Below the pieces are notes generated by a model that worked only from the letters and a program-made list of their open reading frames with translations, ran no database searches and was not told the DNA's origin. From positions 1-64,000 of the IMG/VR virus record IMGVR_UViG_3300043219_000566: DNA of 64,000 nt. One strand, written 5' to 3'. The stretch is from a virus. The first letter of the stretch is position 1. The number at the start of each line of letters is the position of its first letter. Made by a program: the position numbers and the translations under genes. This document shows positions 63,265-64,000 of this stretch, in pieces.

Positions 63265-64000
63265 TCTAGGTACTCTTGTAAGGCTTGGTTCGTACCGATT
63301 TGGCGACAGCGCTCGAAGAAGCGCTGCGTATCGAGTCTGGTGAACTTCTTCTTGGTAGGCTCGACAATCACGCGCTTGAGCGCAGCATTCTGCGCACGGC
63401 GCTCGCGCGGTATCAGATTGCGCTTGCAGTACGCATAGAACTCGTCGGAGCTGGTAAGCCGCCAAGTATAGCGATTGTGCGGACCGGTGTAGTGCCTGGT
63501 CATCGAGTCGTCTTTGATCGTGTAGAACGTTGATAACCAGCGCCCCACGAAATTGAGCAGTTCCAAGTTGATCGCGAGGCGAACGCGCATACTCCACTTG
63601 CGGACCTGCGGAAAGACCTTGACAACTTCGGCTTCGGAGTCCATTTGCGCGCAGCCTCGCATCTCGCACAACTCGGCATACGTGATCATGTAGCCCCGAT
63701 GCGGATACTTGCTGCGCACAAGCCATACCCACTGGTCTGAGTACTGTATGTCCGGGCTATAGCGCACCGTCTTCATCCACTTCTCTTTTCTGGTCTGCGC
63801 GTCGAGCGCCAGCAGCGGCCGGACGATGTAATCCGGGCACTTGGAGCGCGCATGTCCGCTGAACCAGCGCTCCAGATCGCAAGTGTCTACCTCTGTTTTG
63901 GACAATGCGAACACGTGTAATATCCAGGGGTCAGGCAATGCTACGGGAATATCGGTCTCGCTGAACGGCCCAGCGCAGCTCTCCGCCACCCGCTTGCAGT
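63261..64000 (-). CDS. Hypothetical protein, right end cut by window (at least 246 aa)
   Basis: The frame stays open to the right edge (a GTG at 63989 could also be the start). Visible sequence includes WILHVFALSKTEVDTCDLER, HRGYMITYAELCEMRGCAQM and a basic C terminus (RERRAQNAALKRVIVEPTKK). No motif is recognised. It is translationally coupled to the large zinc-cluster gene. Confidence 0.5.
   Translation of the reverse strand, partial: CKRVAESCAGPFSETDIPVALPDPWILHVFALSKTEVDTCDLERWFSGHARSKCPDYIVRPLLALDAQTRKEKWMKTVRYSPDIQYSDQWVWLVRSKYPHRGYMITYAELCEMRGCAQMDSEAEVVKVFPQVRKWSMRVRLAINLELLNFVGRWLSTFYTIKDDSMTRHYTGPHNRYTWRLTSSDEFYAYCKRNLIPRERRAQNAALKRVIVEPTKKKFTRLDTQRFFERCRQIGTNQALQEYLE

Overview
The window looks like a 64 kb slice of a large, GC-rich bacteriophage genome (a phage-like mobile element is the alternative). 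Essentially every supported gene lies on the minus strand. Genes are packed with 4-bp ATGA/GTGA or TGATG overlaps, many products are small and unrecognised, and there is a complete DNA replication and recombination module. No capsid, tail, portal or terminase gene is visible. Several genes encode secreted proteins or lipoproteins with cohesin-like, dockerin/EF-hand, beta-helix and glycosidase features. That flavour is common in Planctomycetota and related bacteria, so such a host is a reasonable guess but not shown.

Layout, left to right (transcription runs right to left). 0-9 kb: a ParB-like protein with a truncated duplicate beside it, many small proteins with zinc-binding or SH3-like features, a methyltransferase-like protein and two secreted proteins. 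8.9-14.3 kb: the outstanding feature, two long arrays of a 36-bp unit (two alternating 8-bp conserved blocks, each followed by 10 variable bases). The arrays, about 42 and about 72 units, flank a gene for a protein that resembles the C-terminal half of IS110-family recombinases. This matches a TIGR-Tas system (tandem interspaced guide RNA array plus Tas protein with a Nop domain), of the type without a fused nuclease. 14.3-20 kb: secreted cohesin-like proteins, a dockerin-type EF-hand, a beta-helix lipoprotein and a glycosidase-like lipoprotein. 20-26 kb: small accessory genes, including three tandem paralogues sharing a PITAxEFWD motif.

26-32 kb: a cluster of small SH3/KOW-like proteins. Twelve consecutive members (28.0-30.9 kb) are chained so that the codons for the QEI(V/I)DA(W/F) motif at the end of one gene carry the Shine-Dalgarno and start codon of the next. 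32-55 kb: the DNA metabolism block, with a DUF932-like protein, a UvsX/RecA-like recombinase, a possible ssDNA-binding protein, a possible spanin pair, a uracil-DNA-glycosylase/exonuclease/DNA polymerase A fusion, a TOPRIM primase, a DnaB-like helicase, an SF2 helicase, a Rad50/SbcC-like ATPase and an Mre11/SbcD-like nuclease. 55-64 kb: accessory genes, including a very acidic 56-residue protein, an AcrVA2-like protein, and zinc-finger proteins with a replication-protein-like motif.

A 12-14 bp palindrome (core GTAGCGCGCTAC) occurs seven times across the window. Function calls rest on motifs read by eye; no database or structure search was run.
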